Shown here: positions 28,195 through 37,995 of the stretch, piece after piece
Layout of the letters: every line of letters begins with the position of its first letter
Numbering within the stretch: the stretch's first letter is position 1
From: Histomonas meleagridis
Taxonomy: Eukaryota > Parabasalia > Tritrichomonadida > Dientamoebidae
Length of the DNA: 64,000 nucleotides
Direction: 5' to 3'
Assembly: GCA_020186115.1 (NCBI GenBank)
Contig: WSYJ01000002.1
Span: 124,001 to 188,000 of the forward strand
Translations under genes and position numbers: made by a program
Notes under the pieces: model-generated
Databases searched by the model: none
Told to the model about the DNA's origin: nothing
The model's input: only the letters and a program-made list of their open reading frames with translations

Positions 28195-30486
28195 TTATGC
28201 AAAATCGGGATGGTCGCTTTTATATTTTGCTATAGCTTTCTCGTTAATTCCAGCATCGATTAATAACTTTGCAATTTTACCTTTTTTATTGTCTATTGCA
28301 TAATTTCCCTCATTATTCATTACGTTAACGTCAATACCCGAATCAATTAATAACTTAACAATTTTAACATTGTCACAATTAAATAACGCATTTTCTCCAT
28401 CTTTGTTCTTAGCATTTATATCAATTCCAGCATTGATTAACACTTCTACAATTGCTTTATTATGACATCTAAATAAAGCATTTTCGCCATTTTTATTTAG
28501 TGCATTAACATCAGCGCCTGCATCAATAAGTGCTTTAGCAATATCACAATCGAAACTATTGAAAATTGGTGTTTCTCCATCTTCATTTCTTTCGTTGACA
28601 TCAGCGCCAGCTTTAATTAATAAATTTGTTTTAAATACTTTATTACAGTGGAAAAGTGCTGTTTCTCCCTCTTCATCTTTAATGTTAACATCAATACCTG
28701 CATTAATTAGGTACTCAATAACTGCACTTCTGTCGCAATCAAATAACACTGTTTCACCACTTTTGTTTTGCGCATTAATATCGATTCCAGAATCAATAAG
28801 TATTTTGGCAACTTTTTTGTTCATATGAAAATTGAATAATGCTGTTTCACCTCTTTGATTTCTTGAATTTATATCAACACCTGAATCAATAATGGCTTTA
28901 ACAATTTTGCTTCCAAGATGATAATTAAACAAAGCAGTTTCTCCTTTTGTGGATTTTGTATTAAGTTCGATACCTGCTTTAACTAATACTTTTGCTACAT
29001 CTTTATCACATGTAAAAAGAGCTGTTTTACCTTCGTTATCTTTTTCAGATATGTTTATGCCAGCATCGATTAACATTTGAGCTATTTTTTCTGATCGACA
29101 ATCAAAAAGTGCATTTCGACCTTTTTTATCTTTTTTGTTTATATCGATTCCTAAGTCAATAAGTGTTTTAACAACTTTATTTTCATAACAATTAAAAATA
29201 ATTGTTTTCCCATCTTCATCGACTGCATTAATATCAAAACCATTTTCAACAAGAGCACGAATTGATTCCGGTTTTTCACAATAAAATAGTGCTGTCTTTC
29301 CATATGTATCAATATTATCTTTATTAATTCCTTTATCAATAAGTAATTTAATAATTTCTGGATTATCTTGATAATAAAGTGGATTTTGATCCCAATGATC
29401 TTTATTATTAACATCAATACCTGCCTCAACTAATATTTTTGCTACTTCGAAATTCTTACAAAAATCACCAAAAATTGCAGTTCGCTGATATTTATCTTTT
29501 GAATTAACATCTATACCAGCTTCAATTAAAAGTTTTGCTTTCTTTGGATCTTCACATTTAAATAATGGCGTTGTCCCTTTTTCATCAAAATCATCAACAG
29601 ATAAATCTATTCCTGCATCAATCAGTTTTTTAATTCCATTAACATTATTAAATCCTGGAAATGCTGTGTTCCCATCATTATCTTTAACTGTTATATCAAT
29701 TCCAGAATTAATAAGTGCCTTTAAAATTTCGCCATTTTTCGTATAATAAAATAACGCTGTTCTTCCTTTGTTGTCTTTTGTTGTTAAATCAATCCCTTTC
29801 TTAATAAGTAAATTAATTGTTTCTGCATCCTTACAAAAGAATAATGCTGTTCTTCCTTTTTTATCTTTTATATTGATGTCAATTCCTGCGTCAATGATCT
29901 CTTTTGCTACTTTTCCATTTTCCGCTGTAAAAAGTGCTGTTTGACCTTTTTCGTCCTGAACATTAATATTAATTCCTGCATCTATAAGAACCTTTGCAAT
30001 TTTATGATTTCTTGCACTGAAAAGTGCTGTATTACCCTTGTTATTTATAACATTAACATTTGCACCTGCATCAATGAAGACTTTGGCTACATCTGCTTTA
30101 AAACATGTAAATAATGGCGTTTCGCCATAAAAATCAATATTATTTACATCAATTCCTGCATCTACAGCATATTTTGCAATGTCAGCATTGTCACAATAAT
30201 AAATGGCATTACGTTGAACATGGTTTCTTAAGGTCAGGTCAATTCCTGCATCAATTAAAACTTTTGCAACTTTTGAATCATTGCACCTTCCTAAAGCTGT
30301 TTCACCACTATCGTCTGTTGCAGAAACATCAATCCCTGATTTAATTAATAACTCTGCAATTGAGGGATCATCACAACTAAAAAGAGCTGTTTCCCCATGT
30401 TGATTCCTCTCATTGACATTAGCTCCTTCAGCAATGAGCTTAAATGCATCCTTGTAAGAATGGCAGTGGAAAAGGTCTTTCGACAA
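28195..30486 (-). CDS. Ankyrin repeat protein, ~25 compact 30-residue repeats, no ATG
   Basis: The 763-residue frame is about 25 ankyrin-like repeats, mostly 30 rather than 33 residues, with consensus GETALFxCxxxKVAKxLIDAGIDVNxKxxK. A few units are 29, 31 or 32 residues. The three lost residues correspond to the usual AAxxGH turn. No other domain is seen. The frame begins within the first repeat, with TTG at 30486 where an ATG would be expected (reads LSKDLFHCHSYKDAF), and an in-frame TGA lies eight codons further upstream. There is no ATG in frame before the sixteenth repeat. Either the start was lost, a non-AUG start is used, or a 5' exon is missing. Probably a scaffold or host-interaction protein; partner unknown. 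Confidence 0.85.
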   Translation of the reverse strand: MSKDLFHCHSYKDAFKLIAEGANVNERNQHGETALFSCDDPSIAELLIKSGIDVSATDDSGETALGRCNDSKVAKVLIDAGIDLTLRNHVQRNAIYYCDNADIAKYAVDAGIDVNNIDFYGETPLFTCFKADVAKVFIDAGANVNVINNKGNTALFSARNHKIAKVLIDAGININVQDEKGQTALFTAENGKVAKEIIDAGIDINIKDKKGRTALFFCKDAETINLLIKKGIDLTTKDNKGRTALFYYTKNGEILKALINSGIDITVKDNDGNTAFPGFNNVNGIKKLIDAGIDLSVDDFDEKGTTPLFKCEDPKKAKLLIEAGIDVNSKDKYQRTAIFGDFCKNFEVAKILVEAGIDVNNKDHWDQNPLYYQDNPEIIKLLIDKGINKDNIDTYGKTALFYCEKPESIRALVENGFDINAVDEDGKTIIFNCYENKVVKTLIDLGIDINKKDKKGRNALFDCRSEKIAQMLIDAGINISEKDNEGKTALFTCDKDVAKVLVKAGIELNTKSTKGETALFNYHLGSKIVKAIIDSGVDINSRNQRGETALFNFHMNKKVAKILIDSGIDINAQNKSGETVLFDCDRSAVIEYLINAGIDVNIKDEEGETALFHCNKVFKTNLLIKAGADVNERNEDGETPIFNSFDCDIAKALIDAGADVNALNKNGENALFRCHNKAIVEVLINAGIDINAKNKDGENALFNCDNVKIVKLLIDSGIDVNVMNNEGNYAIDNKKGKIAKLLIDAGINEKAIAKYKSDHPDFA

Positions 30487-30827
30487 TTTAAAAAATGATA
30501 AAAATCAGTTGGAAACGTTAAAACCATTCAAATCGTGAAAAAAAATGCCAGGCGGTTGTATAAGGGCAACCATGTTTTTACAGTGATGTGAGGCGTTGTC
30601 ATTATTTTTGACAAAATAAAAACTCCTGAAATCCTTGTACGGCTGTGCTTCGAATACTTGTATATATATATATATATATTAATGTATTTCAAAGAAAGTT
30701 AGTATATTTAAATATCTATAGGGTAATTGCAAAAATTTCAAATACTTTTTGAGCTCCTGGAAACTGGAAGCTCAAATTCACAACATTCATGAAGCTAGGG
30801 ATGTTTCATACCTTTTAGTGTTCATGA
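30487..30827. other. Intergenic spacer with (TA)n tract
   Basis: Non-coding; contains a (TA)n run at about 30660-30680. No gene. Confidence 0.5.
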
Positions 30828-31241
30828 TTGGATGTTAAATCAACCAGAACTGCATCAGATATTAACGAAAAAGCGCAAATAACATTAGCAAAGAATAAAA
30901 TTGAAAACATGTCTTTAGAAAAAGAAAATATAGCGAATTACACTGCACAAATATTAAATGCAAAATCACAAGAAGAAATCGATAAAATTGTTGCAAAAGC
31001 GCAATCACAAAATGAAGAAATGAAATCGAATGGAGATGACTCCAAAGATAACACCAACACAGCAGTGGCTATAGCTGTTCCTGTTCCCATTGCCATAATT
31101 GCAGTTGCTGCAGTTGTTATTGTTCTTGTTGCAATAAAAAATAAAATCTCTGTGTTTTTCTCTGTGAATTTACTCACATTGTTATGCCGATACGCATTAG
31201 GGTTTAGAAACGAAAAGTGGTGCTTTGATTTCGAGGCTTAA
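30828..31241 (+). pseudogene. Orphan C-terminal tail of a surface protein (transmembrane)
   Basis: A 138-codon frame that begins without ATG (TTG at 30828, in-frame TGA just before; first ATG at 30909). It has a charged helical region (QEEIDKIVAKAQSQNEEMKS) and then a hydrophobic span AVPVPIAIIAVAAVVIVLVAI, followed by KNK, as in the C-termini of trichomonad surface proteins. The following ~27 residues are unlike a normal short tail, which suggests a lost stop. I read it as the remains of a larger gene whose ectodomain is gone. Confidence 0.5.
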
Positions 31242-31530
31242 TTTTTGTTATGAGGGAATTCACAATATACAATCATTTATTGCCAGTTTATCCTTGATAC
31301 CAATTTATATTAATTCTATTGGTTGATCTTTTCTTCCATAGAATTGAATTAATTCTTTGAGATAATATTGAAATTAATATTCAACGGTATAAATATTTTA
31401 TAAAATTCGTTTTTACTATCTTTTATTTGAAGATTTCTAATTGACAATATAAATATTGTATTAAACATTCTGAATAAATTCCAAATTATATGAAGATGAA
31501 ATAATTATATTGATAGTTATTTTGGGATTA
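31242..31530. other. Spacer between two orphan tails
   Basis: AT-rich; nothing recognised. Confidence 0.4.
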
Positions 31531-31794
31531 TTAATCTTCATAGTCATCATCAAACGGATCATCTTTTGCTTCAATATAAAGTTGATTATCATTAACCTTC
31601 GCATCTTTTCCGGTGCTCCTGTTAATTGGTTCTCCGATATCTGAAAGTTGTTCTGATGAAACAAATTTCTTAATAATTGCAAATGCCGCTACAAAAACTG
31701 CTACAGCATATATAATATTATTTCCCTTTTCATTCACGCTTCCTTGTTCTTCTACTGGAATTCCATCAGTGGTGTTGTGAGTGTTAAGACACAC
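31531..31794 (-). pseudogene. Orphan transmembrane tail of a BspA-like/surface protein
   Basis: A minus-strand frame of ~87 codons without an ATG (leading codon GTG). It has a linker (EEQGSVNEKGNN), a membrane helix IIYAVAVFVAAFAIIKKFV and an acidic cytoplasmic tail ending DDPFDDDYED. This is the form of the C-terminus of trichomonad BspA-like and related surface proteins. Nothing coding is found on its 5' side before the next gene at 31926 on the other strand, so the ectodomain has been lost. Confidence 0.5.
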
Positions 31795-31925
31795 TTTTTA
31801 TCGAAAATTGAATTAAATTCAATCGTTTTGTGTCTGTAAATACAAACCACAGAAAAACAACACAGCCCTCAAAAATCAATTCTTCAGAAAATTGAATAAG
31901 TTATACATTTTGGGTAAGAAAGTTC

Positions 31926-34900
31926 ATGCTTTTTTCTTTGTTTTCCTTGCATCTGGCGGTAGGTGCTTGGGCCCACGCAAGCCCAAATTCAAAAAGGAAT
32001 CATATTGATTTACATAATGTACAAAACTCCAATAAATTAATTAATAGCATTTCATCACATCCACACTCTATTTATAATAAAGATGACATAGCAAGAGCCA
32101 AAGAAAATGCTGAAAAATACTCATGGGCACGAACACGTTATAATAGTATTGTAAATACTGCTAACTCCTATATGAGAAATTATAATGAAACAGTTATAAA
32201 TAATTTAATTCCTCGTACCACGCCAGGAACCACCACCTTCTGCCCTAATTGTGTTAAGACTGGAAGGTTGTGGCATGCCAATGGTGATTGGTCATGGAAT
32301 CGAAATAATCCAGATCAAATCACATGTAATGTTTGTGGTATGCAATTTCCTAATTCTCAATATCCAGAAGATCTAGTTTATCAAAGTTCATGGGATCCAC
32401 AACAAAAATTTAGTTATGTTGGTAGTGTTGGACCAGTTACATGTATGAGCTATACTAATTGTCGCTCATCACCAAGCGCAGTTATACGAGCCAAAAAGCT
32501 TCAACATCTTATAAGTGGACCACTTTATAATGTAGCTCTTGGATATTTACTTAGTAATGATACAGCTCATGCGCAATACGTCAAAAACATTTTATTAAAA
32601 CTTTCTAATGTAATGCCCAAATATTTAGTATATGAAGGCTATAGTTATAATGAATATGCAGATTGTAATCCACGTGTTGCCGCTAAGAACATATCTAATT
32701 TACCATCTTCATGTCGAAAGATTACATCTAGTGGTTATGATACTGAAGATAAAGAAATGTATAGTGCGTATTGGTCAGCAAGTCGATTAGGTTCAAGTGG
32801 AATGGATGGTTCAATTGTTGGAAACATTGCGTTATCATTTGATTTCACAATTAATTCAGGTGTTTATACTGAAGAAGAAATCAACAAAATTAAAATAGAT
32901 TTGATTGAGGAAGCTGCATATTTAGGTTATTGCGATGATTTAATTAATAATAAAGCAGTATCAAATAGACAAGGCGTAGCACTTGCAGGACTTGCAATCG
33001 ATTTTGCAAATTTAACTCGTTTTGGACTTAATGGATTTATTCGTACAATTAATGAATGGTTTTTAGAAGATGGCTCAACATCTGAAAGTGCTGCGTATGG
33101 ATTAATGACAATCAATGGTATTTTAAGGTTTGGTTATGCATTTCGTGATTATTCTGATCCTGATGATTATGTTCCATTAGAAGGAGAGACGAAATATACA
33201 CATTTTAATGTGAACACAGATACTTATTATGATCAAGTTTGGCAAAATATGATTTGGACTTTGCAGTCAAATATGTATTATCCTGTAATTGCTGATAGTT
33301 ATGTTGATTCTAAATTATCGACAACTCATTTAGACTTTATTAGTTTCACTTATCCATCAGAAGAAAATAATAAAGTTATATCAGAACTTACGAATCCGAA
33401 TAATGTACCATCAACAGAAAATTTATTTTATAGAGATCCAAGTTTAAATATTACTTCTACTAATAATAATACTGAATTATATAAATTACCTGATATAGTA
33501 TTCCCTTATATATCACAAGGTTTTATTCGGACTGGTGAATATGGAAGAAATTCTACAATAGTATTAGACGCAAGTAATTATGGTAATCATCATCATTATG
33601 ATTCATTAAATATTATTTATTGGAAAGATGGACATGAATTATTAAATGATCTTGGTTATCTTTGGGATCATGTCAATAAATCTCAAACAGTACAAACATT
33701 TGCTCATAATACTGTTGTTATAGATGGTAATAATCAAATAACAAAAGAAAGAAATGGAAGTTTTCATATATTTTCTTATGGTGATAATGTTAAAATAATG
33801 CAAGCATCATCTAATGCATATAAAGAAGCAAACATTTATCAAAGAACTGTTACACAAATTGAACATGAAAACAAAAGTTATCTTGTTGATATATTTCGTG
33901 TTGAAAGTGGCGACAAAAAACGACAATATATATTTCATGGAGTTAATCAAAATTATACATTAAAAAGTGATTTAAAGTTTACTGAACCAGAAGAACAAAT
34001 TGAAGTCCGATTTGGGTTTAAACTTAATTTAGGAAGTTTAGGTTATATTGATGTATCTGATGTAAGTTTAAGAGAAGAATATTTAAATGGCACTTTAGGG
34101 CCTGAATATGCAACAGCATTTCCAAATACTGTTGATAATAAATGTCCAGAAAATGGAACATGGTGTTATTATGTCGGAAATGGGAAATGTAAATGGGAAT
34201 CAATTCCAGGATATAAAACGCGTGGCGTAAAGTTCACTGCAACAGAAGCAAGTAATAATGTTGTTAATGTTGGACTTTATGTTGGTAATACAAATGGTTA
34301 TATTGCACCAAATTCATTCATTGGAAAAATCGGCTCAAGATATAAAGTTTCGTTCTATATGAGAGGCAATGTATTCCCAAATACTTATTGTCAATATTGG
34401 TCACCAGGAAATGAAAATAATTCATCCGGAAGAGTTTACTCGAAATTTAATTATGAAACGTCTACAAAAATTTCATCTGAATGGACTTTATACAAAGGTT
34501 ATTTCGATATTGGCACAAGAATTTCTGATAAACTTTCTGGAACAACATTAAATCCTTGGGAAGTTAAATGGAATATTAATGAAAATTATTCATTTTCTGC
34601 TTATGTTCCTTCAAGGAAAAGTCCGGAAAAAGTATTTTATAATGATGGATGGGGTCAACGTTTTTATAATAACTCCGATTATGGAACAACTTTACCATAT
34701 TTTTATATCCATAGAGCAACAAATGAAATTTCTTCTTTTGTTGTAGTATATGAAGGATATGAAAATGGTAAAAATATTATCGAAAACGTTGAAGTTGAAG
34801 ATGATAATAATGGTAACGTTGGAATTAAAATTAAAACAAAAGATGGCGATGATTATGTGTTAAGTTCTTTTAATAACTCATTGTTAAATGTCTTCGGGAG

Positions 34901-35387
34901 AGAAACTGATGCATCGATAGCAGTTGAATTATATAACAAAGAAATTGTTATATCAAATGGAACAAAATATAAAAACGATAAACCAAAATTCGAAACAAAT
35001 AAATGTCAATGGAATGGTTATACTGAATCTTATAATAATGATGACGAAAACAGTTGGTTTGTAATTTCTGGTGTAAATCCTTTAGATGTAAATGCACAAA
35101 CTTTGTTTATCACTTATGACGATGGAATAGAAAGAGCTTATCCAATATTTGACGTGGAAAAATCGGGAGGAAAAATTAAAGTTTATACAAGAAGAAATAG
35201 AAATGGATTTAGGATTCATAGAAATGGGAATTGGAGAATTTCTAACTTCGAAGTTATTGATGGCTCAAAATTATCAACCGGTGAAATAGCCGCAATCGTT
35301 GTAGCTGCTTGTGTTGTTTTGGTATTAATTGTTTTCGGAATTGCTGTATTTGTAAAGAAAAGAGGAGAAAAAGATAACTTAGATTAA
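31926..35387 (+). CDS. Surface heparinase II/III-like polysaccharide lyase
   Basis: A 1153-residue type I membrane protein. Signal peptide MLFSLFSLHLAVGAWA; two CxxC pairs (Cys106/109 and 134/137, FCPNC...ITCNVCG) typical of heparinase II/III-like and alginate lyase families; an (alpha/alpha)-toroid (~40-480) and a heparinase II/III beta-sandwich (~520-690) with DASNYGNHHHYDSLNIIYW near 546-562 and FAHNTVVIDG near 600. A further beta-rich region (~690-1100) with a carbohydrate-module look is followed by a membrane helix (AAIVVAACVVLVLIVFGIAVFV) and a basic tail KKRGEKDNLD. Expected to cut uronic-acid polysaccharides or glycosaminoglycans at the cell surface; the exact substrate is not predictable. 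The fold is mainly bacterial, so lateral origin is plausible. The codon use matches its neighbours. Confidence 0.8.
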   Translation: MLFSLFSLHLAVGAWAHASPNSKRNHIDLHNVQNSNKLINSISSHPHSIYNKDDIARAKENAEKYSWARTRYNSIVNTANSYMRNYNETVINNLIPRTTPGTTTFCPNCVKTGRLWHANGDWSWNRNNPDQITCNVCGMQFPNSQYPEDLVYQSSWDPQQKFSYVGSVGPVTCMSYTNCRSSPSAVIRAKKLQHLISGPLYNVALGYLLSNDTAHAQYVKNILLKLSNVMPKYLVYEGYSYNEYADCNPRVAAKNISNLPSSCRKITSSGYDTEDKEMYSAYWSASRLGSSGMDGSIVGNIALSFDFTINSGVYTEEEINKIKIDLIEEAAYLGYCDDLINNKAVSNRQGVALAGLAIDFANLTRFGLNGFIRTINEWFLEDGSTSESAAYGLMTINGILRFGYAFRDYSDPDDYVPLEGETKYTHFNVNTDTYYDQVWQNMIWTLQSNMYYPVIADSYVDSKLSTTHLDFISFTYPSEENNKVISELTNPNNVPSTENLFYRDPSLNITSTNNNTELYKLPDIVFPYISQGFIRTGEYGRNSTIVLDASNYGNHHHYDSLNIIYWKDGHELLNDLGYLWDHVNKSQTVQTFAHNTVVIDGNNQITKERNGSFHIFSYGDNVKIMQASSNAYKEANIYQRTVTQIEHENKSYLVDIFRVESGDKKRQYIFHGVNQNYTLKSDLKFTEPEEQIEVRFGFKLNLGSLGYIDVSDVSLREEYLNGTLGPEYATAFPNTVDNKCPENGTWCYYVGNGKCKWESIPGYKTRGVKFTATEASNNVVNVGLYVGNTNGYIAPNSFIGKIGSRYKVSFYMRGNVFPNTYCQYWSPGNENNSSGRVYSKFNYETSTKISSEWTLYKGYFDIGTRISDKLSGTTLNPWEVKWNINENYSFSAYVPSRKSPEKVFYNDGWGQRFYNNSDYGTTLPYFYIHRATNEISSFVVVYEGYENGKNIIENVEVEDDNNGNVGIKIKTKDGDDYVLSSFNNSLLNVFGRETDASIAVELYNKEIVISNGTKYKNDKPKFETNKCQWNGYTESYNNDDENSWFVISGVNPLDVNAQTLFITYDDGIERAYPIFDVEKSGGKIKVYTRRNRNGFRIHRNGNWRISNFEVIDGSKLSTGEIAAIVVAACVVLVLIVFGIAVFVKKRGEKDNLD

Positions 35388-35465
35388 TAAATATGTTTTT
35401 TCATGAAAATTGAATTTTTTCGAAAATACGTTAAAAAATTAGAAATGATTTCAATGGTTTACGCC

Positions 35466-35470
35466 AACGG
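35466..35470 (+). promoter_or_regulatory. AACGG motif before LRR protein
   Basis: AACGG at 35466-35470, then TAACG, 16-20 nt before ATG 35486. Same core as before other genes in this window. Confidence 0.35.
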
Positions 35471-35485
35471 GTAACGTTTCCTAAT

Positions 35486-37729
35486 ATGTATCGGCTCGAT
35501 GCAATTAAAGCAGCGAACCCCCTTTTAAATGTTTTTTCATGTCAAATGATTCTTTTAGAAAAGGTATTGATCATGAATGGGCCAAATGCAGATGAACATC
35601 ATTTATTAATAGCAACACCTGGAGTATTTATTCTTAAGGCAAAGAAAATATTTTCAAGATCCTTAAGAATTCTTAAATCATTCCCGTTTTATGAAATTAC
35701 ATCAGTAGATGTTGATCCAACTTGCTTTTCTATATCAACACGAAATCAAAAAATGACAATTAAACATATCTCTCATATAAAAATAGCAAGTAAAATAGTT
35801 AATATACGATGCGCTTTATTTGACACAGAATGCTATCCAATAACAATAAATATTGATGAATCGATAAAAGATTCTTTTGAAAATCAACTTTATAATTATC
35901 ATACAACATCACTTTTAAATGACCGCTTTTTATCTTGTGTTGCAAAGTATCGGCCATCAGATGTTTCTACATTAAATTCAATTTGTGATTATTTATCTAA
36001 AATACAAAACACATTTATAATTGATCAATCTACAATTGATCTTCCTTATGTCCATTCAATTTCAGTAGCCCTCTCAACACATCAAGAACTCAATGAGTTA
36101 AGAATCAATCATCTAGATTTCTCAGTAACATTTCCAGTATTATTAACAATTATGCGCCGAAGTCGTACAATTCTTCGATTTGTTATGAAAGGTGTCACAT
36201 TTAACAATTCCATATCATATTTTTTAATCTCAATGAATAATCATCCAAATTTTGCACCAAGCGAATGGATTTTTGAGGAATGCGAATTCGATTGTCCTTA
36301 TGCAGGTGCCTTTTTTGAATGTTTCATCAAGTTTCAAGGCTCAATTCGCGTTCTTACATTTAACCGTTGTAAATTTACAAAACCGTTATTTGGCACTTTT
36401 TGTCAAACGGTTTTATTTTCGCGGTGTTTTTATTCATTAGAAACATTATGGATTACTGATGTTATTTTTCCTGATGATGTAGTATCTTTTCTTATACAAC
36501 TTTTTGGATCTGATTGGTTAACAAAGACTCAAAGTATTCGAACATTAGCAGTCATTGATTGTTGTCTTCAAGTTGATCAACTTTTTAGTCAAATCCAAGA
36601 CTTTAAAACAGGTATTGTTACATTTAATTTTAGTGGAAATACTTTTTATTGTGCACCAATTCTTAAATCAGAGAATTCTTTATCACCACAATTAAATCTC
36701 ATTTTTTCAAAATGTGCATTTGCAGACGATGCCCTTGCTGGCTTATTTACAGCCCTTTCCAACCACAAAGGGCGAAGTTTACAACTTGATTGTTGTTCAA
36801 TATATGCATCTGCAGATGGTTGGAAACTATTTAGTAAAATCGAAACTACCATAGTATTGCCCACCCTCACAGGTCTTGTTTGGGACAAGAATCCTATCAC
36901 CACAGAAAATGTCAATGATTTCATATCATTTTTAAAGAACCAGCCAAAGCTTTCCACGTTATCCATATCGGATTGTATCACCAATGACTCATCTATTCTT
37001 AAGTCATTTCTTTTATATTTTCGTGTATCGTCCCTTCAATCTTTGACGATTCGCTCCACGACCAAGCAGACAGTACTTGGGCCAGCTCTAACGCCACTTA
37101 TTGAGGCGGCGATGATGCATTCCACCTTGAAATCATTAGATATCACTGGTCAATGTATCGGCGATTTCGACATCATCAAAATTATACGTCAAATGAAGAC
37201 AGACATGGAAACGTTTTATTTCGAAGGGAATAACATCAGCACATCCACCGAACAATTGATACAAATCTTAGAAATGTTATTAAAGAAGAATTTGAAGACA
37301 TTTTCATGGCCCGAAAATGACTTAAAGAAAGTTTTGTTAAATCTTCCAGAGCCAAAACGTATTGAAGCTAATATGAAAATAAATAATGTTAAGAACGAAT
37401 ACATCAAAAAATACGGAAACATTTCATGTAACGAAAATAATTCGATCGATATAACGAATGAGTTGAATACGATAATGGAATTTAACTCGAAAATCGAGCC
37501 GAATTTGGAAGAGAAAAACGAATGTTTGATGAAAATAGGATTTAAGCATAAGAATACATCGAAGGAGTTGATCAATAACGTTGTGTTTAGGGCTAAAGAT
37601 AACGAAATCGAAGAATTGATGAGAGAATGCGGTGTAAATGGCGACGATGATCCAATAAGAGAAATTTATGATACATTAAGTCAGGAGTTCACTATAGAAA
37701 ACTTGAAAAATAGTTTGTTTAACCATTGA
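35486..37729 (+). CDS. CARMIL-like leucine-rich repeat protein
   Basis: The 747-residue protein starts with a beta-rich domain (~1-125: HHLLIATPGVFILKAKKIF, YEITSVDVD, FSIST) that looks like the PH-like domain of CARMIL, then about 15 ribonuclease-inhibitor-style LRRs (~180-620; LNELRINHLDFS, IRTLAVIDCCL, LSTLSISDC, LKSLDITGQCI), and a helical C-terminal region (~630-747). CARMIL proteins bind capping protein and control actin assembly. The capping-protein interaction motif is not obvious in the tail, so the call is by architecture. No transmembrane segment. Start ATG 35486 is preceded by an AACGG motif at 35466. Confidence 0.68.
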   Translation: MYRLDAIKAANPLLNVFSCQMILLEKVLIMNGPNADEHHLLIATPGVFILKAKKIFSRSLRILKSFPFYEITSVDVDPTCFSISTRNQKMTIKHISHIKIASKIVNIRCALFDTECYPITINIDESIKDSFENQLYNYHTTSLLNDRFLSCVAKYRPSDVSTLNSICDYLSKIQNTFIIDQSTIDLPYVHSISVALSTHQELNELRINHLDFSVTFPVLLTIMRRSRTILRFVMKGVTFNNSISYFLISMNNHPNFAPSEWIFEECEFDCPYAGAFFECFIKFQGSIRVLTFNRCKFTKPLFGTFCQTVLFSRCFYSLETLWITDVIFPDDVVSFLIQLFGSDWLTKTQSIRTLAVIDCCLQVDQLFSQIQDFKTGIVTFNFSGNTFYCAPILKSENSLSPQLNLIFSKCAFADDALAGLFTALSNHKGRSLQLDCCSIYASADGWKLFSKIETTIVLPTLTGLVWDKNPITTENVNDFISFLKNQPKLSTLSISDCITNDSSILKSFLLYFRVSSLQSLTIRSTTKQTVLGPALTPLIEAAMMHSTLKSLDITGQCIGDFDIIKIIRQMKTDMETFYFEGNNISTSTEQLIQILEMLLKKNLKTFSWPENDLKKVLLNLPEPKRIEANMKINNVKNEYIKKYGNISCNENNSIDITNELNTIMEFNSKIEPNLEEKNECLMKIGFKHKNTSKELINNVVFRAKDNEIEELMRECGVNGDDDPIREIYDTLSQEFTIENLKNSLFNH

Positions 37730-37958
37730 ATACAAATGTTTTCATAATAAAATGTTATTTATCTTTCTATTTTTAATGCTGTAAAATCTCTTAAACAAAA
37801 TTCTGTTGAATGGAACAAAATGTGTTTGAAAAACCTTTTTTACTTACTCGTATCTTATGAAGATTAAGCTTATCCCAAATAATAACCATACATTATAGGT
37901 GAAGGTATTCAGTTAGGTGTACGAAATAAATGCTTTAAACAAAGTGAAGTTAAAAAAA

Positions 37959-37965
37959 AACGGTC
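37959..37965 (+). promoter_or_regulatory. AACGGTC motif
   Basis: AACGGTC 31-37 nt before the ATG at 37996; same core as elsewhere in this window. Confidence 0.35.
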
Positions 37966-37995
37966 TTACACCAATATTCGGAAAGTGACTCTTCC

